From assembly GCF_910593725.1 (NCBI RefSeq), contig NZ_OU343031.1, positions 434,001 through 498,000 of the forward strand: a DNA stretch of 64,000 nucleotides, written 5' to 3'. The notes under the pieces were generated by a model. That model was not told the DNA's origin, made no database searches, and saw only the letters and a list, made by a program, of their open reading frames with translations. Positions 39,931 to 49,957 of the stretch are shown piece after piece. Both the position numbers and the translations under genes were made by a program. The stretch's first letter is position 1. Every line of letters starts with the position of its first letter. This DNA comes from Candidatus Vallotiella hemipterorum (lineage in GTDB: Bacteria; Pseudomonadota; Gammaproteobacteria; Burkholderiales; Burkholderiaceae).

Positions 39931-42840
39931 ATGTCCCATCATCCTGATGCCGCAGCTGGCTTGCCGTATAGCGACACCATTTTATATGAGTCGAGCTCAT
40001 TACCACCTCAGACGAAGTTTACTAACTATAAAGTTATTCGCCGAAACGGGAGCGTAATGTCGTTCGAGCCATCTAAGATCACGATCGCAGTAAGCAAGGC
40101 TTTTATTGCTGTTAATGGCGACCAAGGTGCCACGTCGACACGTGTGCGAGAATTAATTGAGACGCTAACGAATAGGCTTATATGCGCACTTATTCGCAGC
40201 CGGCCGAATGGCGGCACGTTCCATATAGAGGATATTCAAGACCAGGTCGAACTCGCGTTGATGCGCGCTGGCGAGCACAATGTTGCTCGCGCCTACGTGC
40301 TATATCGAGAGAAACGCGCTGCAGAGCGTACGTATAAAGTGGAACAGAAACCGGTGCAAGGAGGGTTAAGCGTTATCGATAACGGTGTTATGCGTCCATT
40401 AGATCTTACTGTCTTATGTCATGTGATCACCGCGGCCTGTGACGGATTCGGCGATGTGGTTAGTGCGGAGTCGGTTATTGCTGAAACGATTAAAAATCTT
40501 TATGACGGCGTCCCATTGACGAGAGTTTATAACTCAGCAATCCTTGCCGCGCGTACAATGATTGAGAAAGAGCCGGCCTATAGTCAGGTTGCTGCTAGGC
40601 TACTGTTGCATATGATCCGTCGCGAGGTTCTTGGCGAAGAGGTTTTGCAATCTGAGATGGAGGGGCGGTATGCGGAATACTTCTCGCAGTTCTTGAGGCG
40701 AGGGGTCAAGGCCGAGTTACTCGACGAGCAGTTACTGCAGTTCGATCTCAAACAGCTAGCTAATGCATTAGATGCGTCACGTGATCTAAAATTTAGCTAT
40801 CTCGGTCTACAGACGCTGTATGACCGTTATTTCTTGCACGTAGATGGGGAGCGCATTGAAATGCCGCAGGCGTTTTTCATGCGGGTAGCTATGGGTCTGG
40901 CGCTAAACGAGACCGACCGCGAGGCAAGGGCGATCTCGTTCTATAACGTACTATCGACATTTGATTTCATGAGCTCGACCCCAACGCTATTTAATTCTGG
41001 TACGCGCCGCTCACAAATGTCGTCATGTTACTTAACAACCGTTTCAGATGATCTAGATGGTATATACGAAGCACTAAAAGAAAACGCACTCCTATCTAAG
41101 TTTGCTGGCGGGCTTGGAAACGACTGGACTCGCGTGCGTGCGCTTGGCTCCCCTATTAAGGGCACTAACGGAAAGTCACAAGGCGTAGTTCCATTTCTGA
41201 AGGTTGTTAACGATACGGCAGTTGCTGTTAATCAAGGTGGCAAGCGTAAGGGCGCAGTATGCGTATATCTTGAAACTTGGCATCTGGATATTGAAGAGTT
41301 TCTAGAACTACGCAAGAATACCGGAGACGATCGCCGACGTACGCACGATATGAACACCGCAAACTGGATCCCAGATTTATTTATGAGGAGGGTAATTGAG
41401 GGGGGCGACTGGACACTATTTTCGCCGTCAACCTGCTCAGATCTTCATGATAAATTCGGTATTGAGTTTGAGAGGGCATATATCGCATATGAAGAAAGAG
41501 CCTTGTGCGGCGAACTAAAGTTATTTAAGAGGATCCCGGCCGTACAGCTATGGCGTAAGATGCTTGGGATGTTATTTGAGACCGGTCACCCATGGATTAC
41601 ATTTAAGGATCCATGTAATGTATGCTCACCACAACAGCATGTAGGCATCGTTCATTCCTCGAACCTCTGTACTGAAATCACGTTAAATACAAGCGATAGC
41701 GAGATTGCTGTCTGCAATCTCGGCTCGGTCAATCTAGTAGCACATATGAAGCAGAGCCTAGACGGCAGCTATATACTAGACCATGATAAGCTCAAACGTA
41801 CGATCAGCGTTGCAATGCGCATGCTTGATAATGTTATCGATATTAATTATTACGCGGTTGATAAGGCGCGAAATTCGAATTTGAGACATCGGCCAGTCGG
41901 GATAGGCATCATGGGATTCCAGGACTGTTTGCACCTGCTACGTACGCCCTATGCGTCGCAGAGGGCGGTAGAATTCGCAGATCGCTCAATGGAGGCCGTC
42001 TGCTACTACGCATATTGGGCGTCTGTTGAATTAGCAAGCGAGCGCGGACGCTACTCGTCTTACCGAGGCTCGCTATGGGATCGCGGAATTCTCCCGCAGG
42101 ACACACTACAACTACTCGCTAATTCGCGTGGCGGCTATGTCGAGGTAGACTCGTCTGAGACGATGGACTGGAACGCGCTACGCGAGCGCATTACCATACA
42201 TGGTATTCGAAACTCGAACTGTGTTGCAATCGCGCCGACTGCGACAATCTCTAATATTGTTGGCGTGTCTGCGTGTATCGAGCCAACATTCCAGAACCTA
42301 TATGTAAAATCGAACTTGTCAGGCGAATTCACGGTCATTAATGGATACTTAGTGCGGGACCTAAAATCGCGCGGGCTTTGGGATGAGGTAATGGTAGCTG
42401 ATTTGAAGTATTTCGATGGATCTCTGGCGCGTATCGATCGTATTCCTATAGATCTTCGTGAGACATATGCAACCGCATTTGAAGTAGACCCTAAGTGGCT
42501 CGTCGAAGCAGCAGCGCGCCGGCAGAAGTGGATCGATCAAGCGCAATCTTTAAATATCTATATGGCTAGTGCTTCAGGTAAAAAGCTAGAGGAAATCTAT
42601 AAGCTAGCCTGGCTACGTGGTCTAAAAACGACGTACTACTTGCGCACACTCGCTGCGACGCACGTCGAGAAATCGACGGTTACACACGGCGCACTTAATG
42701 CAGTTCGATCTAGTGCGTCGGCGCGTTATACCGATATGTGTATGCCTATCGATTCGAGATCACATGATGAGATCGCGGCTCAGGTCTGTATTCTGAGTCC
42801 TGGCGATATAGGGTTTGATGAGTGCGAGTCCTGCCAATAA
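39931..42840 (+). CDS. nrdA: Class Ia ribonucleotide reductase, large subunit NrdA
   Basis: Reduces ribonucleoside diphosphates to deoxy forms. The 969-aa protein has an N-terminal ATP-cone (residues about 27-120, allosteric activity site) and the catalytic barrel. The active-site triad is N578-L-C580-T-E582. The C-terminal redox pair C965-E-S-C968, reduced by thioredoxin or glutaredoxin, is present. The PTATISNIVGVSACIEPTF block is typical. The tandem NrdR boxes are about 170 bases upstream. nrdB follows after a 301-base spacer, so the two are probably one operon. Confidence 0.97.
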   Translation: MSHHPDAAAGLPYSDTILYESSSLPPQTKFTNYKVIRRNGSVMSFEPSKITIAVSKAFIAVNGDQGATSTRVRELIETLTNRLICALIRSRPNGGTFHIEDIQDQVELALMRAGEHNVARAYVLYREKRAAERTYKVEQKPVQGGLSVIDNGVMRPLDLTVLCHVITAACDGFGDVVSAESVIAETIKNLYDGVPLTRVYNSAILAARTMIEKEPAYSQVAARLLLHMIRREVLGEEVLQSEMEGRYAEYFSQFLRRGVKAELLDEQLLQFDLKQLANALDASRDLKFSYLGLQTLYDRYFLHVDGERIEMPQAFFMRVAMGLALNETDREARAISFYNVLSTFDFMSSTPTLFNSGTRRSQMSSCYLTTVSDDLDGIYEALKENALLSKFAGGLGNDWTRVRALGSPIKGTNGKSQGVVPFLKVVNDTAVAVNQGGKRKGAVCVYLETWHLDIEEFLELRKNTGDDRRRTHDMNTANWIPDLFMRRVIEGGDWTLFSPSTCSDLHDKFGIEFERAYIAYEERALCGELKLFKRIPAVQLWRKMLGMLFETGHPWITFKDPCNVCSPQQHVGIVHSSNLCTEITLNTSDSEIAVCNLGSVNLVAHMKQSLDGSYILDHDKLKRTISVAMRMLDNVIDINYYAVDKARNSNLRHRPVGIGIMGFQDCLHLLRTPYASQRAVEFADRSMEAVCYYAYWASVELASERGRYSSYRGSLWDRGILPQDTLQLLANSRGGYVEVDSSETMDWNALRERITIHGIRNSNCVAIAPTATISNIVGVSACIEPTFQNLYVKSNLSGEFTVINGYLVRDLKSRGLWDEVMVADLKYFDGSLARIDRIPIDLRETYATAFEVDPKWLVEAAARRQKWIDQAQSLNIYMASASGKKLEEIYKLAWLRGLKTTYYLRTLAATHVEKSTVTHGALNAVRSSASARYTDMCMPIDSRSHDEIAAQVCILSPGDIGFDECESCQ

Positions 42841-43141
42841 TAATATATTAGCAGTATTCATAAGCGTGTTGCTGATACTAATACGGCCTATAGTAAAGCG
42901 CCTAAAGATTACTTCATATGCACACGGTGTGTATATAGAACGCTCGGTGAATAGGCATGCAACACAGGGGGTGTACTGCGCTGCACTGACCGGAGTAAAA
43001 GAGAGAGAGATGCTAAAGCCTTAAAGATTAAGTATTGCATGAAGGTCTTCATGGAAGATAATAAAAAAGCGTTTTTGTCAGTAGACCTTTTATTGAAAGT
43101 TCAAAGTTGGTATAACCCGATCAAAATTAATAGTAAAACCT
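42841..43141. other. 301-bp spacer between nrdA and nrdB
   Basis: I see no second NrdR pair and no supported gene. A 69-codon open frame (42815-43024) starts inside the nrdA end and has no recognisable family features. Confidence 0.5.
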
Positions 43142-44380
43142 ATGCCCCACTGGAATAATCCAATTGCTGCGAAAATTTTCACGAATGATGTTATGCAACC
43201 TACAGCGAGAAAAACAATGGCTGCCGGAGCTGTAGAAACGTCTACCAGGTACAAAGCGCAAGCTTCTAGTACGCCATCTCAAGCAGAGGATCTCTTGAGG
43301 AGCGATGCTACTATTACACTGGGCCAGAAACCTAACGTATCGTCTTCAACGCCCCTACCTAGAGCGCGCGTGAACGTAACTGACAAGCGAATTATTAATG
43401 GTAAGACAGATGTTAATCAACTCGTGCCATTCAAGTATAAATGGGCGTGGGAAAAGTACCTTGCTGGCTGTGCAAACCACTGGATGCCGCAGGAAATTGA
43501 TATGTCCCGAGACATTGCGCTTTGGAAGGATCCGGGCGGTTTAACCGACGATGAGCGTCGCATTGTTAAGCGCAATTTAGGTTTTTTCGTTACAGCTGAT
43601 TCACTTGCGGCTAATAATATCGTGCTTGGCACATATCGTCATATTACCGCCCCAGAATGCCGACAGTTCCTGCTACGACAGGCATTCGAGGAGGCTATCC
43701 ATACGCACGCGTACCAATACATCGTCGAGTCACTTGGCTTAGATGAGGGCGAAATCTTTAATGCGTACCGTGAAGTGCCATCGATCTATGCGAAGGACGA
43801 ATTTCTAATTCCATTTATTTATACACTAACCGACCCATCATTCAAGACTGGAACGCTCGCAGCAGACCAAGAGCTGCTAAAGTCGTTAATCGTTTTCGCA
43901 TGCCTTATGGAGGGTCTATTCTTTTACGTCGGGTTCACGCAAATACTGGGGTTAGGTCGACAGAATAAAATGACTGGTGCTGCTGAGCAGTATCAGTATA
44001 TCCTTCGTGATGAGTCAATGCATTGCAACTTTGGTATCGATTTAATTAACCAAATCAAACTTGAGAATCCAAATTTATGGACTTTAAAATTTTGCGAAGA
44101 GATTCGTAGCTTATTCAAGCATGCAGTCAAGCTCGAGTGTCAATATGCAGAGGACACGATGCCGCGCGGCGTGCTAGGATTAAACGCTGAGATGTCTAAA
44201 AGTTATTTACGCTTTATCTGTAATCGCCGGTGTCAGCAGATTGGTTTAGAACACTTGTTCCCAAGTGAAGAAAATCCTTTTCCATGGATGAGCGAGATGA
44301 TTGATTTAAAGAAAGAGCGAAACTTTTTTGAGACACGAGTGTTCGAGTACCAAACGGGTGGCGCCCTAAGCTGGGAATAA
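43142..44380 (+). CDS. nrdB: Class Ia ribonucleotide reductase, small subunit NrdB
   Basis: Houses the diiron-tyrosyl radical needed by NrdA. The 412-aa protein has every key residue: D153 (TADSL), E184 and H187 (EEAIH), the radical Tyr Y191, E257 (LMEG), and E291 and H294 (DESMH). The presence of Tyr argues for class Ia and against the Phe-bearing class Ic. A Ser/Thr-rich N-terminal extension of about 95 residues precedes the ferritin-like fold, as in Burkholderia. The C-terminal tail that binds NrdA is present (GGALSWE). Confidence 0.97.
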   Translation: MPHWNNPIAAKIFTNDVMQPTARKTMAAGAVETSTRYKAQASSTPSQAEDLLRSDATITLGQKPNVSSSTPLPRARVNVTDKRIINGKTDVNQLVPFKYKWAWEKYLAGCANHWMPQEIDMSRDIALWKDPGGLTDDERRIVKRNLGFFVTADSLAANNIVLGTYRHITAPECRQFLLRQAFEEAIHTHAYQYIVESLGLDEGEIFNAYREVPSIYAKDEFLIPFIYTLTDPSFKTGTLAADQELLKSLIVFACLMEGLFFYVGFTQILGLGRQNKMTGAAEQYQYILRDESMHCNFGIDLINQIKLENPNLWTLKFCEEIRSLFKHAVKLECQYAEDTMPRGVLGLNAEMSKSYLRFICNRRCQQIGLEHLFPSEENPFPWMSEMIDLKKERNFFETRVFEYQTGGALSWE

Positions 44381-44676
44381 TATGCTAGTAAATAATCTAG
44401 AATACAGTGAGAGATAGCAGGAACAACACTATACAAACTTTTTGATACAACAGGCAAACTCACTTCCTAAAACCCGGTATAGTGCCGCAGACTACTTAAA
44501 TATTACTAATAGTGATCATAACCATACATCCTAGTGGGTATATGCTCAATGCGAAAGCGAAATGCAAAAAGTGCACATGATGACAAATAATCTGTCATGC
44601 AATTACCGCGTTTAAGGTAGTCCTAGAAAAGAGCAATAAAAGTTGTTGTAACTCCTATTTGGATATAAAGTAAAAA

Positions 44677-44898
44677 ATGTTTGCTTTAAAGAAAGTCATA
44701 GCTCAAAAAAAATCAGCGTCGGCTGAAAAGAGCACTATAAAGAGCACTATAAAAAAGCCGATACTGTCCCAAGAAACTCTGATTAAAAAGTCTTCACCTG
44801 AAAAAAGGGCACCAATTATTCAGCCTAATACGACAACAGTTCAAACTACGTTGAATCCGACTGCGGCATGGCCATTCCCAACTGGAAGCCATCCATAA
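44677..44898 (+). CDS. Small basic histone H1-like nucleoprotein, shortened
   Basis: The 73-aa reading frame downstream of nrdB is Lys/Ser/Thr-rich (KKVIAQKKSASAEKSTIKST with the repeat KSTI), and ends TALNP-like/AAWPFPTGSHP. From memory, Burkholderia carries an Ala/Lys-rich H1-like DNA-binding protein next to nrdB with a conserved LNPAAAWPFPTG end, and this matches that end. The repeat region is much shorter than in relatives (which are roughly 150-200 aa). I see no strong ribosome-binding site. The conserved tail is the main argument that the gene is real. Confidence 0.55.
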   Translation: MFALKKVIAQKKSASAEKSTIKSTIKKPILSQETLIKKSSPEKRAPIIQPNTTTVQTTLNPTAAWPFPTGSHP

Positions 44899-45388
44899 TC
44901 AATTTTATTAAAATAGTAGATCCTATATTGCTCTATCTAAGATGTTTCTGTTATACATATCGCAAGTGATATTACCTGCGAGCGGAAACCGGACGCAGTT
45001 GCCCGTATAGAGCATACTACCAATTATTAACTATGTGGTATAGGTCAGGTAATCAAGTCCATATCACTGTTTTTAATCAGTATCGTAATATACGGGCTGT
45101 AAAAGATAACAGACTTTTTTAAAATCATTGATTGCTACTGCATCCCTAACGCCAATTAAGCGCTAAAATCTATTGTTTCTAATATAAACCTACCCGACAC
45201 TGTGTTAAAGAACCTAACTAAGCATCTAACATTTAGCGGTATTTTATTATATAGTGGTCTGCACCAGGCGCCGTAATGTACATATTATATTAAACGAGCT
45301 AGCAGATATAAAGTAGGTTTAATCAAGGGGCAAAGAAGAGCCCAGAGATATAAGCATTGTATTTGCTGTTTCAGCAAACTACTAGCGA
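44899..45388. other. 490-bp spacer, convergent genes
   Basis: AT-rich, with no gene or convincing terminator. Confidence 0.5.
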
Positions 45389-46327
45389 TTAGAATAATCG
45401 ATAGTTAAATACGGTTTCGAACCGGTCCCTAATTTCTATTTGATTTAACACGTAGGTTTGTGGTCCTTGATGCTCAATCTTGATTGAGCCCATCAAGCTT
45501 GCTAAGCGTCCGGTAGTAGACCAGTCTAACCCTTTTTCGATGCCATAGAGTAATCCGCTTCTAAAAGCATCACCACAACCAGTAGGTTCGACAATCCGTT
45601 CTGCAGGCACGACCGGAATAGCTTCGATGCTGTTTCTATGATAAATTGTCGCCCCCTGTGCGCCGCGTGTGATAATTAGGGCGTCGACGAGCCGTGCGAT
45701 GTTGGTTATAGACCAACCTGTCTTTTTGCTTAAGAGTTTTGCTTCAAAAGCATTAACTGAAACATAGGTTGCGAGTTCAATTATTTGGCGTAACTGATCG
45801 CCATTTAAAATTGGCAATCCTTGACTTGGATCAAACATGAACGGAATATCCGCTCGCGCAAATTGCTTGGCATGCTCATACATACCTTGTGCGCTATCCG
45901 GCGCGACAATTCCGAGCGTGATATTTTGAGCGTCGTCGATATGGTTCAGGTGACTGAATAGCATAGCCCCAGGATGAAATACAGTAATCTGATTATTTTC
46001 CCGGTCGGTGGTTATCATGGCCTGTGCTGTGTACGTATCAGGTAGCACGCGCACGCAATCACGGCATATACTCAGTGAGTCAAGTCGATCTAGGTAGCAT
46101 TGAGCGTCGATCGCCCCGACTGTCGCCATGATTAGCGGATCACTACCAAGCAACTTGAGGCCGTATGCAATATTTCCAGCGCAGCCGCCAAATTCACGGT
46201 GCATAGAGGGAGCGAGAAAGCTTACATTTAGAATGTGAATTTGATCAGGCAAGATATGCTCACGAAAGTGTCCTTCGAACGTCATGATATTGTCGTACGC
46301 AAGAGAACCACAAATTAGCGTAGCCAC
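45389..46327 (-). CDS. PfkB-family carbohydrate/nucleoside kinase (adenosine kinase-like)
   Basis: The 312-aa protein has the two PfkB signatures: the N-terminal FGGCAGNIAYGLKLLG near residue 47 and the C-terminal EPTGCGDAFRSGLLYGI near residue 250, with the catalytic Asp in GCGDAF and an anion hole. Burkholderia homologues are annotated as carbohydrate or adenosine kinases; the substrate cannot be read from sequence. Its neighbourhood downstream of accBC-prmA is the Burkholderia order, with an eroded gap before it. Confidence 0.85.
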   Translation of the reverse strand: MATLICGSLAYDNIMTFEGHFREHILPDQIHILNVSFLAPSMHREFGGCAGNIAYGLKLLGSDPLIMATVGAIDAQCYLDRLDSLSICRDCVRVLPDTYTAQAMITTDRENNQITVFHPGAMLFSHLNHIDDAQNITLGIVAPDSAQGMYEHAKQFARADIPFMFDPSQGLPILNGDQLRQIIELATYVSVNAFEAKLLSKKTGWSITNIARLVDALIITRGAQGATIYHRNSIEAIPVVPAERIVEPTGCGDAFRSGLLYGIEKGLDWSTTGRLASLMGSIKIEHQGPQTYVLNQIEIRDRFETVFNYRLF

Positions 46328-47200
46328 AGTAGTGATTCCTTATTATTAATTCAGTGCCGGATCCGGCGATATTCAGATGCGTACTTTCCCTGGACACAAT
46401 ACGCTTTTTGTAAGCTTCGATATTAAAGGGCTCTCGCCGCGATAGAGGGGCGGTATAGAGTTTATTCAGGTACTTAAGATGTTCTAAGGGATAGGTAGCT
46501 TGTATGACCAGGTTAGGTAGTGAGTTTACAAGTTTAGAGTTTTAGGCTTTTATCATACTTTTAATGCGTTTAATCGTGGAATACACTAATACAAACTGTG
46601 AATTAGTCTTTATTTCCATAACAGCTTTTTAGAACTGGCGTATTTTATTCACCTCATCGTGACTTGATACCACTGCCTCTAACTAATAATATAGTTACAG
46701 AGCTAGATAGGCGAGTATAACTCGAGTGGTGTTATAGTGATGAATCACATACCCTAAAATAGGTAAGTTCTATTACTAGACTATCAATACTTTATAATAA
46801 CAACTTAATATAAATAAGCGCTTATTCTTGTTTATATTACTGCTCCGTATTCAAAATAAATAAAATAGTCCAAGTAAGCTAGATGCGCTAGGGTGCATAC
46901 CCTAAAAGTTAGGGGCTGATATATACGTAGGTAATATCTATGGTTTGTTCTCGGTAAGCAGGCTCGGTGTCTCGCATGGACTGTTATATATTTAGAGCTG
47001 TATGCTCCTATCGCAGGTATTAGGGCCTAATTTTTTAGCTCTCATCGTTAAAGATTGCCTAATTATAGCTATAATATATTAAGCTTTAGCGCTATAATTT
47101 AGCGGTGCTACAACGGTAGACAATACTGAAACGAAACTGGATATTGGTGTCTAGTTTTTGGTTAACAGATTACTGTGATAGTATAAGACTACATACTACG
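46328..47200. other. 873-bp gene-free stretch between prmA and the PfkB kinase
   Basis: Burkholderia has a zinc-ribbon DUF3426 gene and sometimes tpx here. I looked for the CPxC..RC ribbon and the peroxidase motif on the minus strand and did not find them. Only scattered short palindromes (for example GCCGGATCCGGC near 46358) are seen. Confidence 0.5.
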
Positions 47201-48103
47201 CTAGTTAATTGTTGGGCGTCTGCCGGCTAAACAAACCCATCCATTACATTCTCGCCATACGGCAAGCTCTATATGGCCCGTATAAGCTGCTACGACTGAA
47301 TCTACTTGGCAAGTTAGTATGCCGGATAGCACAAGTCTCCCTCCCGGCTTTACCCTGGAGGTTAGCATCGGAGCCATTAGCTTTAGCGGATTGGCCAGTA
47401 TATTAGCGATAACTACATCTAATTCGTTTTCATGGCACTCGCATGGAAGTCCATACGAGATCCGGACATGATTGCGCTCACTGTTGAGCTGAGCCAGCTC
47501 AACAGCCTGTGGATCGGTATCGATTCCTACAACTGGAGAAGCACCGCACTTAAATGCAAGTATTGCTAGGATGCCAGAACCACATCCATAGTCTAGCAGA
47601 GAATCTCCGTCCCGCACGTGCTGCTCGATCCATTCCATGCATAGACGCGTAGTCGGATGGCTACCAGTTCCAAAAGCTAGCCCTGGGTCAAGTTCCAGTA
47701 CTATAGCGTCTTTTTTTTGAGTATTATTCCATGATGGCATAACCCAAATCCGATGACCGATATGAATCGGCTCTATGTAAGATTGCATAAAACGAACCCA
47801 ATCCTGCTCAGGAAGATCGCGAGTAGTAAAGACTGGGCACGTGGGTAGGGAGGCTTTATTCGCGGCTGCTGCCAACAAAACCGCAGGATCTTGTTGTGGC
47901 CTAAGCATTGAAATTACTCGAGAGCGCATCCAGGCGATCTGATCTGTTACGAATCCCGATTCACTAAACAACGCCTGTTCATGCGGCATTTCTGCATCCG
48001 CATCTTCAATACAAACCGACAAAACGCCTAGCTCGAGTAATGCGTTTGACAAAGCCTCGGTGTTATCGCGATCAATTTCTAAGATAATTTCGCGATAGTT
48101 CAT
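47201..48103 (-). CDS. prmA: Ribosomal protein L11 methyltransferase PrmA
   Basis: Trimethylates lysines and the N-terminus of uL11. The 300-aa protein has the N-terminal L11-binding domain (residues 1-90) and the methyltransferase domain with [20 protein letters not shown], the SAM motif [13 protein letters not shown] near residue 170 and [10 protein letters not shown], the PrmA variant of the NPPF-like motif. It lies 24 bases downstream of accC in the same direction and is probably co-transcribed. Confidence 0.95.
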   Translation of the reverse strand: MNYREIILEIDRDNTEALSNALLELGVLSVCIEDADAEMPHEQALFSESGFVTDQIAWMRSRVISMLRPQQDPAVLLAAAANKASLPTCPVFTTRDLPEQDWVRFMQSYIEPIHIGHRIWVMPSWNNTQKKDAIVLELDPGLAFGTGSHPTTRLCMEWIEQHVRDGDSLLDYGCGSGILAILAFKCGASPVVGIDTDPQAVELAQLNSERNHVRISYGLPCECHENELDVVIANILANPLKLMAPMLTSRVKPGGRLVLSGILTCQVDSVVAAYTGHIELAVWRECNGWVCLAGRRPTIN

Positions 48104-48127
48104 ATTTATACGCCTATTAGAGGCAGC

Positions 48128-49474
48128 TTACTGCTTAGTAGCTAATTTAGCTTCAAGGTAATGAATGCTAGTGCCTCCTTGGACAAACTTGGCATCTAGA
48201 ATCAATTCCCGGTGTAACGGAATATTCGTCTGAATGCCTTCGACTACCACCTCAGATAACGCAATACGCATACGGTTGATTGCTTGTTCTCGAGTTGCAC
48301 CGTACGCAATGATTTTTCCAATCATCGAATCATAGTTCGGGGGTACACAATAACCATTATACGCATGCGAGTCAACCCGAATACCAGGTCCACCGGGCGC
48401 ATGCCATGATGTAATTCGTCCTGGCGATGGTGTAAACTTGAAGGGATCTTCCGCATTAATACGGCATTCTATTGCATAACCACGGAATACGATATCGCGT
48501 TGTCGTATTGATAATTTCTCACCTGCTGCGATGCAGATTTGCTCCTGAACAATATCTACTCCTGTAATTAGTTCTGTCACTGGGTGCTCAACTTGGAGAC
48601 GAGTATTCATTTCAATGAAATAAAATTCGTTATTCTCATACAAAAACTCGAACGTGCCTGCACCTAGGTAGCCCATTTTTTTGCATGCCTCTGCGCAACG
48701 ATCGCCGATCCGGTCGATTAACCTGCGTGCGATATGGGGCGCCGGTGCTTCTTCAATTATCTTTTGATGGCGCCGCTGCATGGAGCAGTCGCGCTCGCCA
48801 AGCCAGACTGCGTTTTTAAATGAGTCGGCTAGTACCTGGATCTCGATATGACGAGGATTCTCTAGGAATTTTTCCATGTAGACTTGAGGGTTGCTGAAGG
48901 CCCTACTAGCTTCTTCACGCGTCATGTTGACAGCGTTGACAAGTGCTGCTTCCGTATGTACAACTCTCATACCGCGCCCCCCACCACCGCCAGCCGCTTT
49001 AATAATAACCGGATAACCAATTGAGCGTGCGATCTTAACGATTTCTTTCGGATCGTCTGGTAAAACGCCCTCTGAACCAGGAACGCATGGCACTCCTGCC
49101 TTAATCATCGTTTGTTTGGCGCTAACCTTATCGCCCATAAGCCTAATAGTTTCTGGTCGTGGTCCAATAAACGTGAAGCCGGACTGCTCGACTCGCTCAG
49201 CAAAGTCAGCATTCTCGGATAGAAAACCATAGCCCGGATGAATCGCTTCAGCATCGGTTACTTCTGCTGCACTAATAAGTGCAGGCATGTTTAGATAGCT
49301 TAGGTTCGATGAGGCTGGTCCAATGCAAACCGCCTCGTCAGCAAGACGTACGTACTTTGCTTCTTTATCGATCTCTGAATAAATAACAACCGTTTTAACG
49401 CTAAGTTCGCGACATGCGCGCTGAATGCGTAATGCAATCTCGCCGCGATTAGCAATGAGTATTTTCTCAAACAT
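48128..49474 (-). CDS. accC: Acetyl-CoA carboxylase biotin carboxylase subunit AccC
   Basis: Carboxylates the biotin of AccB with ATP and bicarbonate, the first step to malonyl-CoA. The 448-aa ATP-grasp protein has [17 protein letters not shown], the Gly-rich ATP loop [30 protein letters not shown] and [14 protein letters not shown], which contains catalytic residues. The length is normal. It follows accB after 15 bases, a standard accBC operon. Confidence 0.97.
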   Translation of the reverse strand: MFEKILIANRGEIALRIQRACRELSVKTVVIYSEIDKEAKYVRLADEAVCIGPASSNLSYLNMPALISAAEVTDAEAIHPGYGFLSENADFAERVEQSGFTFIGPRPETIRLMGDKVSAKQTMIKAGVPCVPGSEGVLPDDPKEIVKIARSIGYPVIIKAAGGGGGRGMRVVHTEAALVNAVNMTREEASRAFSNPQVYMEKFLENPRHIEIQVLADSFKNAVWLGERDCSMQRRHQKIIEEAPAPHIARRLIDRIGDRCAEACKKMGYLGAGTFEFLYENNEFYFIEMNTRLQVEHPVTELITGVDIVQEQICIAAGEKLSIRQRDIVFRGYAIECRINAEDPFKFTPSPGRITSWHAPGGPGIRVDSHAYNGYCVPPNYDSMIGKIIAYGATREQAINRMRIALSEVVVEGIQTNIPLHRELILDAKFVQGGTSIHYLEAKLATKQ

Positions 49475-49489
49475 TAGCAGAGAAACCTA

Positions 49490-49957
49490 TTAATCGATTA
49501 CAAATAGCGGCTGGCCATATTCGACAGCCTGGCCATTGTCAACAAGGATTTCCTTGATTGTTCCTGTCTTATCCGATTCGATCTCATTAAGTAGCTTCAT
49601 AGCTTCAATAATGCAAATTATCTGACCCTTTTTAATAGAGTCACCTACTTGTACGAACGGATCGCTTCCCGGCGAAGGTGCTCGGTAAAATGTGCCGACC
49701 ATCGGTGAATTAACCATGTAACCTTTCGGCAGAGTAATAGTGCTCGAAGCTGTATCTGACTCAACCGACGTAGCAGTAGCTGCAATACCGGACGCTCCGA
49801 TGATCTGCGGTGCAGAAGTATATTGTGCTTGGGACAAATAGATGGGTGCTGTATTCTTGACAATCCGGACCTTACCTTCGCCTTCAGTAACTTCAAGCTC
49901 TGAAATGCCGGATTCGGATACTAGGTCAATTAAGGTTTTAAGTTTGCGTAGGTCCAT
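49490..49957 (-). CDS. accB: Biotin carboxyl carrier protein AccB
   Basis: Carries biotin between AccC and the carboxyltransferase. The 155-aa protein has an N-terminal domain ([20 protein letters not shown]), a Ser/Thr/Ala-rich linker (residues about 40-78) and the biotinyl domain with E118-A-M-K121, where K121 is the biotinylated Lys. The 'thumb' [12 protein letters not shown] is present. The aroQ gene that normally precedes accB is missing. Confidence 0.96.
   Translation of the reverse strand: MDLRKLKTLIDLVSESGISELEVTEGEGKVRIVKNTAPIYLSQAQYTSAPQIIGASGIAATATSVESDTASSTITLPKGYMVNSPMVGTFYRAPSPGSDPFVQVGDSIKKGQIICIIEAMKLLNEIESDKTGTIKEILVDNGQAVEYGQPLFVID

Noticed and set aside
42815-43024. 69-codon open frame between nrdA and nrdB
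   Set aside because: It begins inside the nrdA C-terminus, has no family motif and no ribosome-binding site.
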